A stretch of DNA of 64,000 nt from Pseudomonas capsici (GCF_017165765.1 NZ_JAFGZD010000009.1:124001-188000), one strand, 5' to 3'. Counted from the stretch's first letter, positions 26,901 through 35,803 are shown. Numbers and translations: made by a program. Notes: generated by a model from the sequence alone, not told the origin.

Positions 26901-29093
26901 CCTTTTGCGATTGAAGAGGACGAAAGCATTCGCCAGATAAATCGAGGGTTGATCAGAATCGTAATGCAGCGACAGCATGCAGACTTCGACCTTGTCGTCA
27001 CCCAGCGAATCGCGCAAGGCAGGCAGTGGCCGGTCCATTACCTGCTGAACCATATTCAGGGCCGGCCCATCCAGCACTTCCAGATACCGTTCCAGAGAAA
27101 GCTCCAGACGCAGGGCATTCTCACGGGAATGAGCCGCCCATATGCCCGGATTTATCTGCGTGTTGCCTCGACGGCTCGGCAAATAGTAGAAATCGCGCTG
27201 CTGCTGGTCATAGCGCGCAGCGAAATCGCGCAGAGCCCACTGCAGAATCGACTCCAGTAACGCCAGCGGCAGGCGCTGTTCGGGCTGACTGACGAGGGGC
27301 TTGTCCTGGCCCTTCACTACCATGCCCGCCACCCCCCCCGAAAAACCGGGCCTGCTGATTCTTTCAAGCGCCAGGGAGAGCAGCCGGACCGCTTGCCCGC
27401 CCGCATCGGAATTCGATACCCAAAGAGCAGCGGCATCCATAGGCTCTCCACCGACAATGGCAAGGTAGCGATTGAGTGCCTGATGCACGCACGCCTCCAC
27501 TCCGGGATGCAATTCAATCAGGCGTTCCATGCGCCGATCCAGATCCAGCATCTTGTCGGCCCAGGCCTTGAGCAAGGGGTAGTCGCAATCTCCCTGCTCG
27601 GTCGTCGTGGTCGCAGGCGAGTCTTTCCAGGACGAACCGAACTCCCTCTGCCCGGCCAGCCAGCGCCCCGAGCCGGACAGGCTCAACAGCCGCTTGTCCA
27701 GCAAGCCACGGATATCAAGCGCATCGTCGATCCGCACGGAGACCTTTTGATAAGCAATGGCCGGCAGGTCCAGGACATAGAGCAGATTGGCTTTCTGCAA
27801 CCTGACGATCGACTTGACCAGTTCGGGAAACCACGGAGCCGTCAATGTATCCACACGCAGCTTGATATGGCCTTGCATTTCAATCAGCGAACGATCTTCC
27901 AGAGAGGCATAACCCGCCAGTTCGGCACGCCCCTGCAGACTGGAAAAATGCTCGGCGACCTTCTTTCTGTCGGCATAACGCCTGAATCCCTGTGCCCATG
28001 AAAACAGGTAGAGCATCATTTGCTGCCCGACCATGAATTCGATCAGAAAGACCCCTGCCAGTTTGACGGGCCCCTGATCGCCGATACTGACCGCGATCCT
28101 GCTGACCGTGAGCACCCCGTGGTCGGCAGCGACGCCGGAAGACTGCAGCAGTGGGCGCAGACAACGGAACTCATGGTCGCTCAGCGTACCTTGAGCGACG
28201 CTCGTCAACAGCGTTTGACGCACGGACTCGGCCAGCGCATGGGCCGCGAACTCCAGTACGGTCCGGCCATCGTCCATGACCTGGCTCCAATATTCGTCCA
28301 GCAATTTCCCGTACGTATCGGAAACCATAGACCTCACATCATTGAGCGCCTGGATATAGGGCTGAGCCTGGAGCGGATTCAGAATATGACCCTGCCGGTC
28401 CATGAACCTCATGGTCAGTCCTGGCCCCGGCTCTGTGCCTGCATATTTATGCAGGGCGATCTGGGCCAGTGTCTGGGTCCCGACCACCAGACTTTTCGGC
28501 ATGTCGCGGTCGGAACGGTCTTCAACCAGGTGAACGGGATGATTGAAGACATCGATGCCATTACCGGGAACGGTCAGTGCAAGCCTTTGCTGCAATGCCT
28601 TGCCGAGTGCGGTTTGTAGCGAGGGAATCTGATGCAGTCGCCCGGACAGGTCGTCAAGGTGCTGAACCTGCTGCCGGACAATGGACTCCATGCTGGTTTC
28701 GAACAGCTCGCCTTCGATCAACTGGGCATCGATCTGCGGCACCCTCTCCCGAAGCTCCTCGAATCTTTGCTTGACCCCGACAACCATTGCTTCCCGGTTG
28801 ACGAAACGCTCGACACCGAACAGCAAGGTGCTCAGGAAAACAGGCGCACGGCTGTCCAGCGGCTTGCTGATCAGCAAGGCTCCGGACAGTTCTGCGCTGG
28901 GTAAGGAACCGTTATCCATCACCAGGCTGTCGACACGCGGCAAAGGCCTGACGCTGTTCGTCTCCTCCACCAGTTGCCCCAGCCATTTCCCCTCATCGGC
29001 ACTGATGCGGGACTGATCGACGGCTTCCTTGACGCTCTTTGCGAACCGAGCCTTGAGCGATTCGCTGAAAAAATAGGGATGTGCTGATGACAT
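23913..29093 (-). CDS. Giant dermonecrotic-toxin-like protein with C-terminal aspzincin (M35-type) zinc protease motif
   Basis: 1726 aa, the largest gene in the window, no signal peptide. Most of it (about 1-1450) resembles the very large Pseudomonas proteins annotated as dermonecrotic-toxin-domain (DUF6543) proteins; this is from memory of their style and length. Near the C-terminus is HELSHMVAGTEDIAY (residues about 1602-1616). HExxH followed by GTxDxxY is the defining zinc site of aspzincins, in which the Asp is the third ligand. The preceding YNKRG-like region (FNKRGHEASTAFVFVKD) and RAGSFNYGDHYRATILIH fit that fold. The ATG at 29093 has AAGGAA 9 bases upstream; two Mets 6-11 codons earlier are less likely. 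No immunity gene, secretion gene or Rhs repeat is adjacent. Delivery route and target are unknown. Confidence 0.82.
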   Translation of the reverse strand: MSSAHPYFFSESLKARFAKSVKEAVDQSRISADEGKWLGQLVEETNSVRPLPRVDSLVMDNGSLPSAELSGALLISKPLDSRAPVFLSTLLFGVERFVNREAMVVGVKQRFEELRERVPQIDAQLIEGELFETSMESIVRQQVQHLDDLSGRLHQIPSLQTALGKALQQRLALTVPGNGIDVFNHPVHLVEDRSDRDMPKSLVVGTQTLAQIALHKYAGTEPGPGLTMRFMDRQGHILNPLQAQPYIQALNDVRSMVSDTYGKLLDEYWSQVMDDGRTVLEFAAHALAESVRQTLLTSVAQGTLSDHEFRCLRPLLQSSGVAADHGVLTVSRIAVSIGDQGPVKLAGVFLIEFMVGQQMMLYLFSWAQGFRRYADRKKVAEHFSSLQGRAELAGYASLEDRSLIEMQGHIKLRVDTLTAPWFPELVKSIVRLQKANLLYVLDLPAIAYQKVSVRIDDALDIRGLLDKRLLSLSGSGRWLAGQREFGSSWKDSPATTTTEQGDCDYPLLKAWADKMLDLDRRMERLIELHPGVEACVHQALNRYLAIVGGEPMDAAALWVSNSDAGGQAVRLLSLALERISRPGFSGGVAGMVVKGQDKPLVSQPEQRLPLALLESILQWALRDFAARYDQQQRDFYYLPSRRGNTQINPGIWAAHSRENALRLELSLERYLEVLDGPALNMVQQVMDRPLPALRDSLGDDKVEVCMLSLHYDSDQPSIYLANAFVLFNRKRPDRYVLWTMLNGLTNFKSLRELKDNLLACLKRMDRIENVLELLSGRDRQILLDHIELFDTSGISVMLQVVDGHLINALQKAENQRQRETVSFIYERAITWDLKPDLFGSVLAITERDDGSRQAVNDLGAALQVMIYKAIAPLWVTQASLEDLVTLVNQVQRFYVTCGKSRDFLFGVPDVRSYVRDKLNARFTLDFPESELDPDKLVVTVTQHTPTPAMPGQTPSSLPVATRKMSESLIDFALNRFSSIQDGTFSIANEDGSPLTELFTVAYLRELVHSLDVATSYRRVVDSLLSKQSSSYGLRQTIFNEQVPIMEVLKAFILKLKQKLSAQAYAFIKAIFEMPDGVARLPVGDCNVVLSPLLILPAPVGWNPTRVSGLYVIAPQPPQAGPWILYAPYCDDWTFKEYADQKALVTDLCSSESFQTYVLDRMDPLLRHIYDHGGFQEPHLPFSVEDSMSLPFERPLPVTFSLEPVKGNALEYLCPELLEGFKFEVRHQSVTNSEFQSASSKYLFGLVAEQVLTLMPGRLGALVGVWQSSTMLHSSVISLGEHRWGQAMSDFVTGLGVLISVRQEPHKGLLPDLIEEENILPEEPSSFPEFSWNNNALTEQIRSRLSTFEVHDVALNELHQDEVFNVSRDARTGNQYAAVEGRLYQVRFDIEGWFVVSKDERGPAIRLDTNQRWKFQLQGGLKGGGGMVSRAKSSQVEQEANDQMVIDARGMYEIRQVYRDRAQCIEQGHAQARRYLENCLDNLKLQSEPGAIDPRVERIVAGFFDIRRPDARVYASIKNVVTKVYEELISPSLSPVDSQRYIVGFNKRGHEASTAFVFVKDPLKRIFLTEQFFRVPSYRFKVSVIRAGSFNYGDHYRATILIHELSHMVAGTEDIAYVDSYAPFIDLLEDTPGYRLRVKNEQIIQQQKSLSYQTERNQLFRQAEDTDWQDLKRGEAKSAVLRIAGKKTLEEARDVFYRDAQKRVDIILNNADSVALLVSLIGRQRFT

Positions 29094-29230
29094 GTACCAT
29101 TTCCTTTTCATGAAGCCTCGCAACACGCCGGATGACCGGGCGCGTGCGAGGAAAAGGAAACAGCTTATGGATGGCTTCGAACCACCTGCGTTACATAAAA
29201 CAATTCATCGTCGGCGCTTGAAATCAATCC

Positions 29231-29803
29231 TCAGTCAGCGACGGAGGGCTTGAGATTTTTCACCACCCAGGCGGCGTAAGTATCGATGAAGGTCTGCAGA
29301 AACGGCCGCAGCTTCTCCGACAGGTTGCCGGCTTCATCGAAGAAAGTACCGGCATTGCCCAGATAGGATTCGGGCTGTTGCAGGCAGGGAACATCGAGAA
29401 ACACCAGGGACTGGCGCAGATGATGATTGGCACCGAAACCGCCAATGGCACCGGGCGATGCACTGACCACCGCGCCGGGCTTGCCACTGAAGGCACTTTT
29501 CCCGTAGGGGCGCGAGCCTACGTCAATGGCATTCTTCAGCGCTCCCGGCACCGAGCGGTTGTACTCCGGTGTGACGAACAGCAGGCCGTCGGCAGCCGCG
29601 AGCCGTTCGCGAAATGCAGTGTAGGACGCAGGAGGCGAAGCCCCGTCGATATCCTCGTTGTACAGAGGCAGATCTGCGATCTCGACGATGTTCAGCTCCA
29701 GCGTATCGGGCGCCAGCTCTGCCAGTGCAAGTGCGATCTTACGGTTGATGGAGTCTTTTCTCAGACTGCCGACCAATACGGCGATGGAGTGAACCTGGCT
29801 CAT
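29231..29803 (-). CDS. NADPH-dependent FMN reductase / quinone reductase
   Basis: 190 aa flavodoxin-fold protein. FMN phosphate loop VGSLRKDSINRK at the N-terminus, TPEYNRSVPGALKNAIDVGS contacting the isoalloxazine ring, and GAIGGFGANHHLRQSL. Resembles ChrR/YieF-type quinone and chromate reductases that protect against redox stress. The start is placed at 29803 (MSQVHSIAVLVGS) to match the family; an ATG five codons earlier (29818) is possible since neither has a strong ribosome site. Confidence 0.9.
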   Translation of the reverse strand: MSQVHSIAVLVGSLRKDSINRKIALALAELAPDTLELNIVEIADLPLYNEDIDGASPPASYTAFRERLAAADGLLFVTPEYNRSVPGALKNAIDVGSRPYGKSAFSGKPGAVVSASPGAIGGFGANHHLRQSLVFLDVPCLQQPESYLGNAGTFFDEAGNLSEKLRPFLQTFIDTYAAWVVKNLKPSVAD

Positions 29804-29984
29804 GGAAATATCCGTCATCTGACTCAGTGAACCCTCAGGTATAGCCCAAGTCCCGGAGCGGATGCGAATGGAACGCCTTACTATTTTTTCCGGCTGGCCA
29901 AACTCACCTGTGAATCAGCGGTCTACAAGAGTCGCTGGACGCTTGATCCAGCGGTTATTTTCAGCTCCAGAGGTTACAAAGTAG

Positions 29985-30197
29985 ATGGCTTCAGTTCTCG
30001 TCGGACAGTTTCATGCAAGAGATGCGGATGGCCGTATCTATCCGGTGCATGAATTCCAGGAATCACAGCCGGATCAGGCTAACGGCAAGGAGCCAGTAAC
30101 CACCTATCGCCTGGCAATCGGCGACCGGGTCAACCATTTGGGCGGGGATGATTTTGAACTGGTCCAGACCGGCGTGAAGATGACTCGCATTCCCTGA
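29985..30197 (+). CDS. Small conserved-looking hypothetical protein, 70 aa
   Basis: No family recognised. Highly charged, soluble, with a compact beta-like pattern (IYPVHEFQES, TYRLAIGDRVNHLG, FELVQTGVKMTRI). AGAGGTTAC lies upstream of ATG 29985, and codon use is like the neighbours, so it is probably a real gene. Stands alone between divergent and convergent genes. Confidence 0.65.
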   Translation: MASVLVGQFHARDADGRIYPVHEFQESQPDQANGKEPVTTYRLAIGDRVNHLGGDDFELVQTGVKMTRIP

Positions 30198-30245
30198 AGT
30201 GCGCGCTCTTACTCTTCGCGAATGAGCGGAGCGCCGCCCGATTCG

Positions 30246-30266
30246 CTCCCACAGGGAATGTGGGAG
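30246..30266. terminator. Hairpin between the 70-aa gene and the GNAT gene
   Basis: CTCCCACA (30246-30253) pairs with TGTGGGAG (30259-30266), loop 5 nt. It is preceded by a TTCGCGAATGAGCGG motif of the REP type. It lies between convergent genes and may end both transcripts; no U-run. Confidence 0.45.
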
Positions 30267-30272
30267 ATGGGC

Positions 30273-30824
30273 TTATTCGAAGATCAGATACCAGAAAATC
30301 GCCGTTTCACGGGTCTGCGGATCAATGCTGCGGTAACGCATGTGATCGAAACCGCCCACCACATAACCACACCGCTCATACAGCCTGCAGGCCGCCAGAT
30401 TGTTGTTCTGGGTTTCGAGCATGATCCCCGGCAGATTGCGCTTGAGACTCCAGAACCGGGCGACATCCAGCAATGATCTGGCCACACCGCTGCGACGTGC
30501 CGACTCGTCCACCGCCAGTTCATCGATATGGGCAAAACCGTTCCAGTGCGTGCTGAGCACCACATGCCCTACCGCCCGCTCGCCCAGCCAGGCGACCAGC
30601 ACCGTGCTGTCGGCGGCGTCACGGTAATCACAGAACTCCTGCGAGTCGATACCGTAATTCTTGAGATAGGGCTCTACGGCGTCGACAACCCAGGATTCGA
30701 CACTCTGCCCGACGACCACCCGGGCATAGCCCTGCACCATGAAGGTGAATTCGCTGTTGAGGATATAGTCCTCGAAGCATTCGTCCGCGACACGAATGCT
30801 CAGTGAAGGATTGGTTACTGTCAT
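30273..30824 (-). CDS. GNAT acetyltransferase resembling streptothricin acetyltransferases
   Basis: 183 aa. Acetyl-CoA site VDESARRSGVARSLLD (V-x-x-x-x-R-x-x-G-x-A). The C-terminal run GIMLETQNNNLAACRLYERC, then YVVGGFDHMRY and AIFWYLIF, matches my memory of Sat4/SatA streptothricin acetyltransferases closely. It may acetylate the beta-lysine of streptothricin or a similar amine, but real substrate is untested. ATG 30824 is preferred to a TTG at 30848. Chromosomal and isolated from other resistance genes. Confidence 0.82.
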   Translation of the reverse strand: MTVTNPSLSIRVADECFEDYILNSEFTFMVQGYARVVVGQSVESWVVDAVEPYLKNYGIDSQEFCDYRDAADSTVLVAWLGERAVGHVVLSTHWNGFAHIDELAVDESARRSGVARSLLDVARFWSLKRNLPGIMLETQNNNLAACRLYERCGYVVGGFDHMRYRSIDPQTRETAIFWYLIFE

Positions 30825-30860
30825 CTCGGCACTGTCTTCAGGGGGCAAACCGTGAGCCGA

Positions 30861-31637
30861 TCAGGACGAAGCCTGAGCCTTGGCTTCCTGCAACTGAGTC
30901 CATAACGCAGGCGCTCCTGCCGCCTTGGCGATGATCGCCAGCCGCGCTTCGTGCTCGGCCAGTTCGCTTTCGGTCGCACGAATGATGCGCGATGACTGGC
31001 GACCGGACAGGCGACGAATCTCACTGCCACGATTGGCGCTGCCGCCTCCCGAACCATCGCCATCGCTGGCGTTGCCAGCCAGGGAAAGACTGGTCTGCCC
31101 GCCCGTCATGGCCAGATAGACGTCAGCCAGGATCTCGGAGTCGAGCAATGCGCCGTGCAGTTCACGGCCCGAGTTGTCTACGCCATAGCGTTTGCACAAG
31201 GCATCGAGGCTGTTGCGCTGCCCGGGGTGACGCTCACGGGCCATCAGCAACGTATCGAGCACCGAGCAATGCTGGGTGATATCGGCTTTGTCCTGGGCGC
31301 CCATCAAGGCGAATTCGTTGTTGATGAAACCAACGTCGAACGCCGCGTTATGGATGATCAGGCGTGCGCCCTTGATGAACTCGAAGAACTCATCGGCAAC
31401 TTCGGCAAAGCGCGGCTTGCCCACCAGAAACTCGTTGGTGATGCCGTGAACGCCAATCGCTCCCTCATCGCTCTCGCGGTCAGGTTGCAGATAGACATGA
31501 AAATGCCGCCCGGTCAGGCGGCGGCCAATCAGCTCGACGCAACCGATCTCGATGATGCGGTGGCCGTCGGTGACCGGCATACCGGTGGTTTCGGTATCGA
31601 GTACTACGGATCTGTTATCTGTGTTTTGCAATGACAT
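30861..31637 (-). CDS. dnaQ: DNA polymerase III epsilon subunit (3'-5' proofreading exonuclease)
   Basis: 258 aa. DEDDh exonuclease motifs in order: VLDTETTG (ExoI), HNAAFDVGFINNEF (ExoII), HGALLDSEILADVY (ExoIII with catalytic His). A Gly/Ser-rich linker (about 185-200) and a C-terminal helical tail that binds the alpha subunit follow. Part of the replisome. Ends 37 nt downstream of the acetyltransferase start and lies 64 nt after rnhA on the same strand, the usual Pseudomonas order. Confidence 0.96.
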   Translation of the reverse strand: MSLQNTDNRSVVLDTETTGMPVTDGHRIIEIGCVELIGRRLTGRHFHVYLQPDRESDEGAIGVHGITNEFLVGKPRFAEVADEFFEFIKGARLIIHNAAFDVGFINNEFALMGAQDKADITQHCSVLDTLLMARERHPGQRNSLDALCKRYGVDNSGRELHGALLDSEILADVYLAMTGGQTSLSLAGNASDGDGSGGGSANRGSEIRRLSGRQSSRIIRATESELAEHEARLAIIAKAAGAPALWTQLQEAKAQASS

Positions 31638-31701
31638 TGACTGTTGCCTCGTCTACAGCCCGCAATATTAGCATGCTGCAAGGCCGCATGAGCCGCCTGG
31701 C

Positions 31702-32157
31702 TCATCCGCCATGCTTGATGCCGCGCACCTCATCCACGCCACGGTTGGCCAACTGGTCGGCACGCTCGTTGCCGGGATGGCCGATATGGCCACGCACCCA
31801 TTGCCACTTCACGGTATGGCGACTGACCTGTTCGTCCAGTTGCTGCCAGAGGTCGGCATTCTTGACCGGCTCCTTGGCAGCGGTCTTCCAGCCGCGCTTC
31901 TTCCAGTTGGCCATCCACTCGGTGATGCCTTTCATGACGTATTGCGAATCCGTCACCAGGGTCACTTCGCAAGGACGCTTGAGCTCTTCCAGGCCACGAA
32001 TGGCACCGGTCAGTTCCATGCGGTTATTGGTGGTATTGGCTTCGCCGCCCCACAACTCCTTTTCGACGCCCTTGTAGACGAGCAATGCCCCCCAGCCGCC
32101 AGGGCCGGGGTTGCCCTTGCAGGCGCCATCAGTGAAGAGTTCAACGCTTTCGCTCAT
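31702..32157 (-). CDS. rnhA: Ribonuclease HI
   Basis: 151 aa, standard length. Removes RNA from RNA:DNA hybrids. Catalytic acids visible in [38 protein letters not shown] and [10 protein letters not shown], plus the basic handle [10 protein letters not shown]. The ATG at 32157 (MSESVELF) is chosen over an upstream extension at 32202. Next to dnaQ, as in enterobacteria and other pseudomonads. Confidence 0.97.
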   Translation of the reverse strand: MSESVELFTDGACKGNPGPGGWGALLVYKGVEKELWGGEANTTNNRMELTGAIRGLEELKRPCEVTLVTDSQYVMKGITEWMANWKKRGWKTAAKEPVKNADLWQQLDEQVSRHTVKWQWVRGHIGHPGNERADQLANRGVDEVRGIKHGG

Positions 32158-32212
32158 TACAACCGTTCCAGAATCAAGAGGACTGTTCGGACAGTACGGC
32201 AAGGCCCGGCTC

Positions 32213-32971
32213 TCAAGGCTCCGGCGTGCTGCGGTTGACCTTGGCCATCGGCAGTGGAATCAGCTTGCCCATGGGTTCGCGCCGGACCTGACGCAAGGGA
32301 CGCAAACCGACCACCAGTTTGCGGGCCACCAATAGATAGAAGCCTCCACCGGGGCTCTGCCGACCTTCACCGAGGCTTTCCAGCCCACTGAGGCGTGCCT
32401 GCCATGCCGCCGAAGAAAGAGGCGGACGATAACACCCGAAGCGCCGCTTCTCCAGCGCGAACCCCAGCAGGTTCAACCAGTCGGCGACCCGGGAAGGTGA
32501 AATGCAGCGCGCCTTGCGCAAGGCATCGCGGGCGAAGAAATGCCGCAAGCCCCAGGTGCTCCATGGGTTGATACCGATAATCAACAGGTGCCCGCCCGGC
32601 CTGACACTGCTGGCGGCCTCGCGCAGCAGGCCATGGGGCGAAAGGCAGAAATCCAGGCCGTGCTGCAGGACCACCACATCGGCGGCATGCTCGCTCAAGG
32701 GCCAGGCCTCTTCTTCGCAGACGATCTCGACCCCGGGCAGCGGCGCCCCGAGCCTGACATTGCGTTGCACCTGCTTCGCTACAGGCGGACTCTCGGCAGA
32801 AGGCCCGTAGTGCACCAGATAGCCACCGAAATAGCGCCCCAGCTCATCTTCGAGTACCCGGCGCTCCTCTTCGAGCAGCAGTTGCCCCAACGGTCCGGAC
32901 AACCACGTGCGGGCGGCCTGGATCAAGGCAAGCCATTCGGGATCGGCCTGGGCGAACGCTTCATCGGTCAT
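32213..32971 (-). CDS. Class I SAM-dependent methyltransferase domain protein
   Basis: 252 aa. SAM-fold elements: [28 protein letters not shown] (motif II/post I region) and [17 protein letters not shown] (motif III). The first glycine-rich motif is unusual, so the SAM site is weakly defined. A gene at this place between rnhA and gloB is common in Pseudomonas; substrate unknown. Upstream ribosome site AGGAGAC is good for ATG 32971. Confidence 0.82.
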   Translation of the reverse strand: MTDEAFAQADPEWLALIQAARTWLSGPLGQLLLEEERRVLEDELGRYFGGYLVHYGPSAESPPVAKQVQRNVRLGAPLPGVEIVCEEEAWPLSEHAADVVVLQHGLDFCLSPHGLLREAASSVRPGGHLLIIGINPWSTWGLRHFFARDALRKARCISPSRVADWLNLLGFALEKRRFGCYRPPLSSAAWQARLSGLESLGEGRQSPGGGFYLLVARKLVVGLRPLRQVRREPMGKLIPLPMAKVNRSTPEP

Positions 32972-33012
32972 TTGGAGTCTCCTTAGGGTTCGCTTGCAGC
33001 CTTATCAAAGAC

Positions 33013-33170
33013 TAGGCTTTGTACGAAATCTATCTGCGCTCGATGATGCTGCGTTAAAAACAGGCTCGGAATGCTCATTTACACCAGTAAAGTCGGGCGC
33101 GACTCCGACCGTTCCTCGCCTGTTTTTGCCTTGCCTCATCTTCGCTCGAAAACATTTCGTACAGAGCCTA
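33013..33170. mobile_element. MITE-like element, 158 bp
   Basis: TAGGCTTTGTACGAAAT (33013-33029) and ATTTCGTACAGAGCCTA (33154-33170) are terminal inverted repeats, 16 of 17 bases complementary. The interior carries a further inverted match (AAAACAGGC near 33056 against GCCTGTTTT near 33118). No coding capacity. It sits between a methyltransferase start and gloB, in their shared divergent promoter region. A target duplication is not clear. Confidence 0.65.
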
Positions 33171-33207
33171 AGATGCACCATTGTTTCCTGATGTGCGAAC
33201 TGCGCCC

Positions 33208-33987
33208 ATGATACAGATTCACGCCCTGCACGCTTTCAACGATAACTACATCTGGTTGTTACAAGACCTTTCCACCCAGCGCTGCGCCGTGGTCGACCCG
33301 GGTGACGCACAGCCGGTACTCGACTGGCTCGAGCAGAACCCCGGCTGGCAACTGACCGACATCCTGATCACTCACCATCACAACGACCATGTGGGCGGTG
33401 TCGTGCGTCTCAAGCAGGCCAGCGGTGCCCGCGTGCTCGGCCCTGCCACCGAAAACATCCCGGCCCGTGATGTCGCACTGGCAGACAATGACCGGGTATC
33501 GGTTCTGGGCCAGGATTTCGTGGTCCATGCCGTGCCGGGCCATACGCTGGGCCATATCGCCTTCTATCACCCTGACGCCACTGCTCCCGTGCTGTTCAGT
33601 GGCGACACGCTGTTCGCCGCTGGCTGCGGTCGCCTCTTCGAAGGGACGCCTCGGCAGATGCATGAGTCCCTGAGCCGGCTGGCGGCATTGCCCGACAGCA
33701 CACTGATCTATTGCGCCCACGAGTACACCCTGAGCAATCTGCGTTTCGCCCAGGCCGTGGAGTCGGACAATCGCGATATTGCCGAGCGTCTGGCGCAAGT
33801 CAGCCAGTGGCGCAGTGAAAATCGCATCAGCCTGCCTTCCAATCTAGCTCTGGAACGACGCACCAACCCCTTTCTGAGGGTCGGGGAAACATCTGTTAAA
33901 GAAAAAGCGGACGAACGGAGCGGTCGTGAAAACCGCTTGCCGAGCGAGGTTTTTGCTAGCCTGAGGGCCTGGAAAGATACGTTCTAA
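33208..33987 (+). CDS. gloB: Hydroxyacylglutathione hydrolase (glyoxalase II)
   Basis: 259 aa. Converts S-lactoylglutathione to lactate and glutathione in methylglyoxal detoxification. Metallo-beta-lactamase metal motif [10 protein letters not shown], then [43 protein letters not shown] and the C-terminal glutathione-binding helix region ([10 protein letters not shown]). ATG 33208 ([18 protein letters not shown]) is the family start; an extension to 33181 is rejected. Confidence 0.96.
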   Translation: MIQIHALHAFNDNYIWLLQDLSTQRCAVVDPGDAQPVLDWLEQNPGWQLTDILITHHHNDHVGGVVRLKQASGARVLGPATENIPARDVALADNDRVSVLGQDFVVHAVPGHTLGHIAFYHPDATAPVLFSGDTLFAAGCGRLFEGTPRQMHESLSRLAALPDSTLIYCAHEYTLSNLRFAQAVESDNRDIAERLAQVSQWRSENRISLPSNLALERRTNPFLRVGETSVKEKADERSGRENRLPSEVFASLRAWKDTF

Positions 33988-34085
33988 AGTGCGCGCAATC
34001 GGCACGAAAATTCTGAAAGGTTGACCGCTGGGGGGACGCTTTCTAGAATCGCCCGACATTTTCGCCTGGAAGTCCCCCCCAGCCA

Positions 34086-35666
34086 ATGTCGTCACTCACA
34101 AAAAAACCCTTCAATCCGGACGCATTGACTCGGCTGGCGCAGGCTGTGGCTGTAGCTGCGAGCGCCCTGCTGGCAGGCTGCCAGACCACCAGTCATGTGG
34201 AGCCCAGCAGCACTTACCGCACGTCCAACCTGGCTGCCAACATCAAGCAAAAACCCATCTTCATCACCCAGACGCCAAACCAGTCGGCACCGCCGCAGGA
34301 TATCTGGGACCGGATGCGCCAGGGTTTCCAGCTGCAGCAGTACAACGACCCGAACCCGCGTATCGACCAGCAGCGTCTGTGGTTCGCCAACAACCCGTCC
34401 TTCCTGGAAAACGCGGGCGAGCGCGGCAGCCTCTACATGCATTACATCGTCGAGCGCCTGGAAGAACGCAACATGCCGCTCGAACTGGCCCTGCTGCCGG
34501 TGATCGAAAGCGCCTACAACCCGATGGCCATTTCCCGCAGTCAGGCGGTCGGCCTGTGGCAGTTCATCCCGTCCACCGGACGCTATTTCAACCTGCGCCA
34601 GACCAGCTTCTATGACGGTCGCCGCGACATCCAGGCGTCCACCGTGGCAGCCATGGATTACCTGACGCGCCTGCATGACATGTTCAACGGCGACTGGCTG
34701 CTGGCACTGGCAGCCTACAATGCCGGCGAAGGCACGGTCAGCCGCGCCATCGAACGCAACGAAAAGCTCGGCCTGCCAACGGACTACTGGAACCTGCCGC
34801 TGCCACAGGAAACACGTGACTACGTGCCCAAGCTGCTGGCGCTGTCCCAGGTGGTTCTGTCGCCCGATGCCTATGGCGTCAACCTGAACCCGATTGCCAA
34901 CGAACCCTATTTCGAAGTCGTCGAACTCAACAAGCGTGTCGACCTGTCCAAGGTCGCCAGTCTGGCCAATATCGACGAAGACGAACTCATCCAGCTCAAC
35001 CCGGCCTTCAAGAAGCGCCTGACCATCGACGGCCCTCAGCATTTGCTGGTGCCGACCTCCAAGGCACAACTGCTGACGGCCAGCCTGTCGGCCATGAAGC
35101 CCGAAGAACTGACCGCCTGGCAACCTTACCGCGTGCGCCGTGGCGATACGCTGGAAAGCCTTGCCAGTCGTTATCAGGTCACCGTCAGCTCGATCAAGAG
35201 CAACAACAGGCTGGAAGGCAACAGACTCAGGGCAGGTCAGTCCCTGAACATTCCGGTTCAGCCGGGCATGAAGTCTTCGCAACCGGTGTTCGAGGAACTG
35301 GCCAGCAACGACAAGCCGTCCAGTGGCCGCAGCTACAAGGTCAGGAGTGGCGACAACCTGTCGAGCATCGCGCAGGCACACAAGGTCGATGTCGTAGAGC
35401 TGCAACGCTGGAACAAGCTTTCCGGCAACAAGCTCAAGATCGGCCAGACGCTGATCGTACAGGGTGGCAAGGCCGATAACACGGCAACCGCCAGTGCCGA
35501 GCCCGGCGAAAAGAAATCCATGCAGTACAAGATCCAGAAAGGTGACTCGATGTATCTGGTCGCCAAGCGCTTCAACGTCGACATGAAGCATCTCAAGCGC
35601 TGGAACCCGCGTACCGGTCAGGCCCTCAAACCCGGCCAGACCCTGACTGTCTACCTGCCTCATTGA
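34086..35666 (+). CDS. mltD: Membrane-bound lytic murein transglycosylase D, LysM-type lipoprotein
   Basis: 526 aa. Lipoprotein signal with lipobox LLAGC near residue 33, a transglycosylase domain with the catalytic Glu in LLPVIESAYNPMAISRSQAV and GLWQFIPSTGR, and YNAGEGTVSRAI. Three LysM repeats follow at about 340-385, 415-458 and 478-522 (YRVRRGDTLESLASRY, YKVRSGDNLSSIAQAH, YKIQKGDSMYLVAKRF). Cleaves peptidoglycan glycans to 1,6-anhydromuropeptides in the periplasm. Next to a peptide uptake operon that could recycle the released peptides (inference). Confidence 0.95.
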   Translation: MSSLTKKPFNPDALTRLAQAVAVAASALLAGCQTTSHVEPSSTYRTSNLAANIKQKPIFITQTPNQSAPPQDIWDRMRQGFQLQQYNDPNPRIDQQRLWFANNPSFLENAGERGSLYMHYIVERLEERNMPLELALLPVIESAYNPMAISRSQAVGLWQFIPSTGRYFNLRQTSFYDGRRDIQASTVAAMDYLTRLHDMFNGDWLLALAAYNAGEGTVSRAIERNEKLGLPTDYWNLPLPQETRDYVPKLLALSQVVLSPDAYGVNLNPIANEPYFEVVELNKRVDLSKVASLANIDEDELIQLNPAFKKRLTIDGPQHLLVPTSKAQLLTASLSAMKPEELTAWQPYRVRRGDTLESLASRYQVTVSSIKSNNRLEGNRLRAGQSLNIPVQPGMKSSQPVFEELASNDKPSSGRSYKVRSGDNLSSIAQAHKVDVVELQRWNKLSGNKLKIGQTLIVQGGKADNTATASAEPGEKKSMQYKIQKGDSMYLVAKRFNVDMKHLKRWNPRTGQALKPGQTLTVYLPH

Positions 35667-35803
35667 TGACGTCGGCCACCTGCCCTGGAGCAACCTCGGG
35701 GCAAGTGGTCGTTCAGACCATACCCCCTGCATTGCCTGCGGTCTTTTTCCAGCCGGGACAAGCTGTTACTGTTAGCGACCCGAAAGCCCAAGCCGTCTGG
35801 ATC

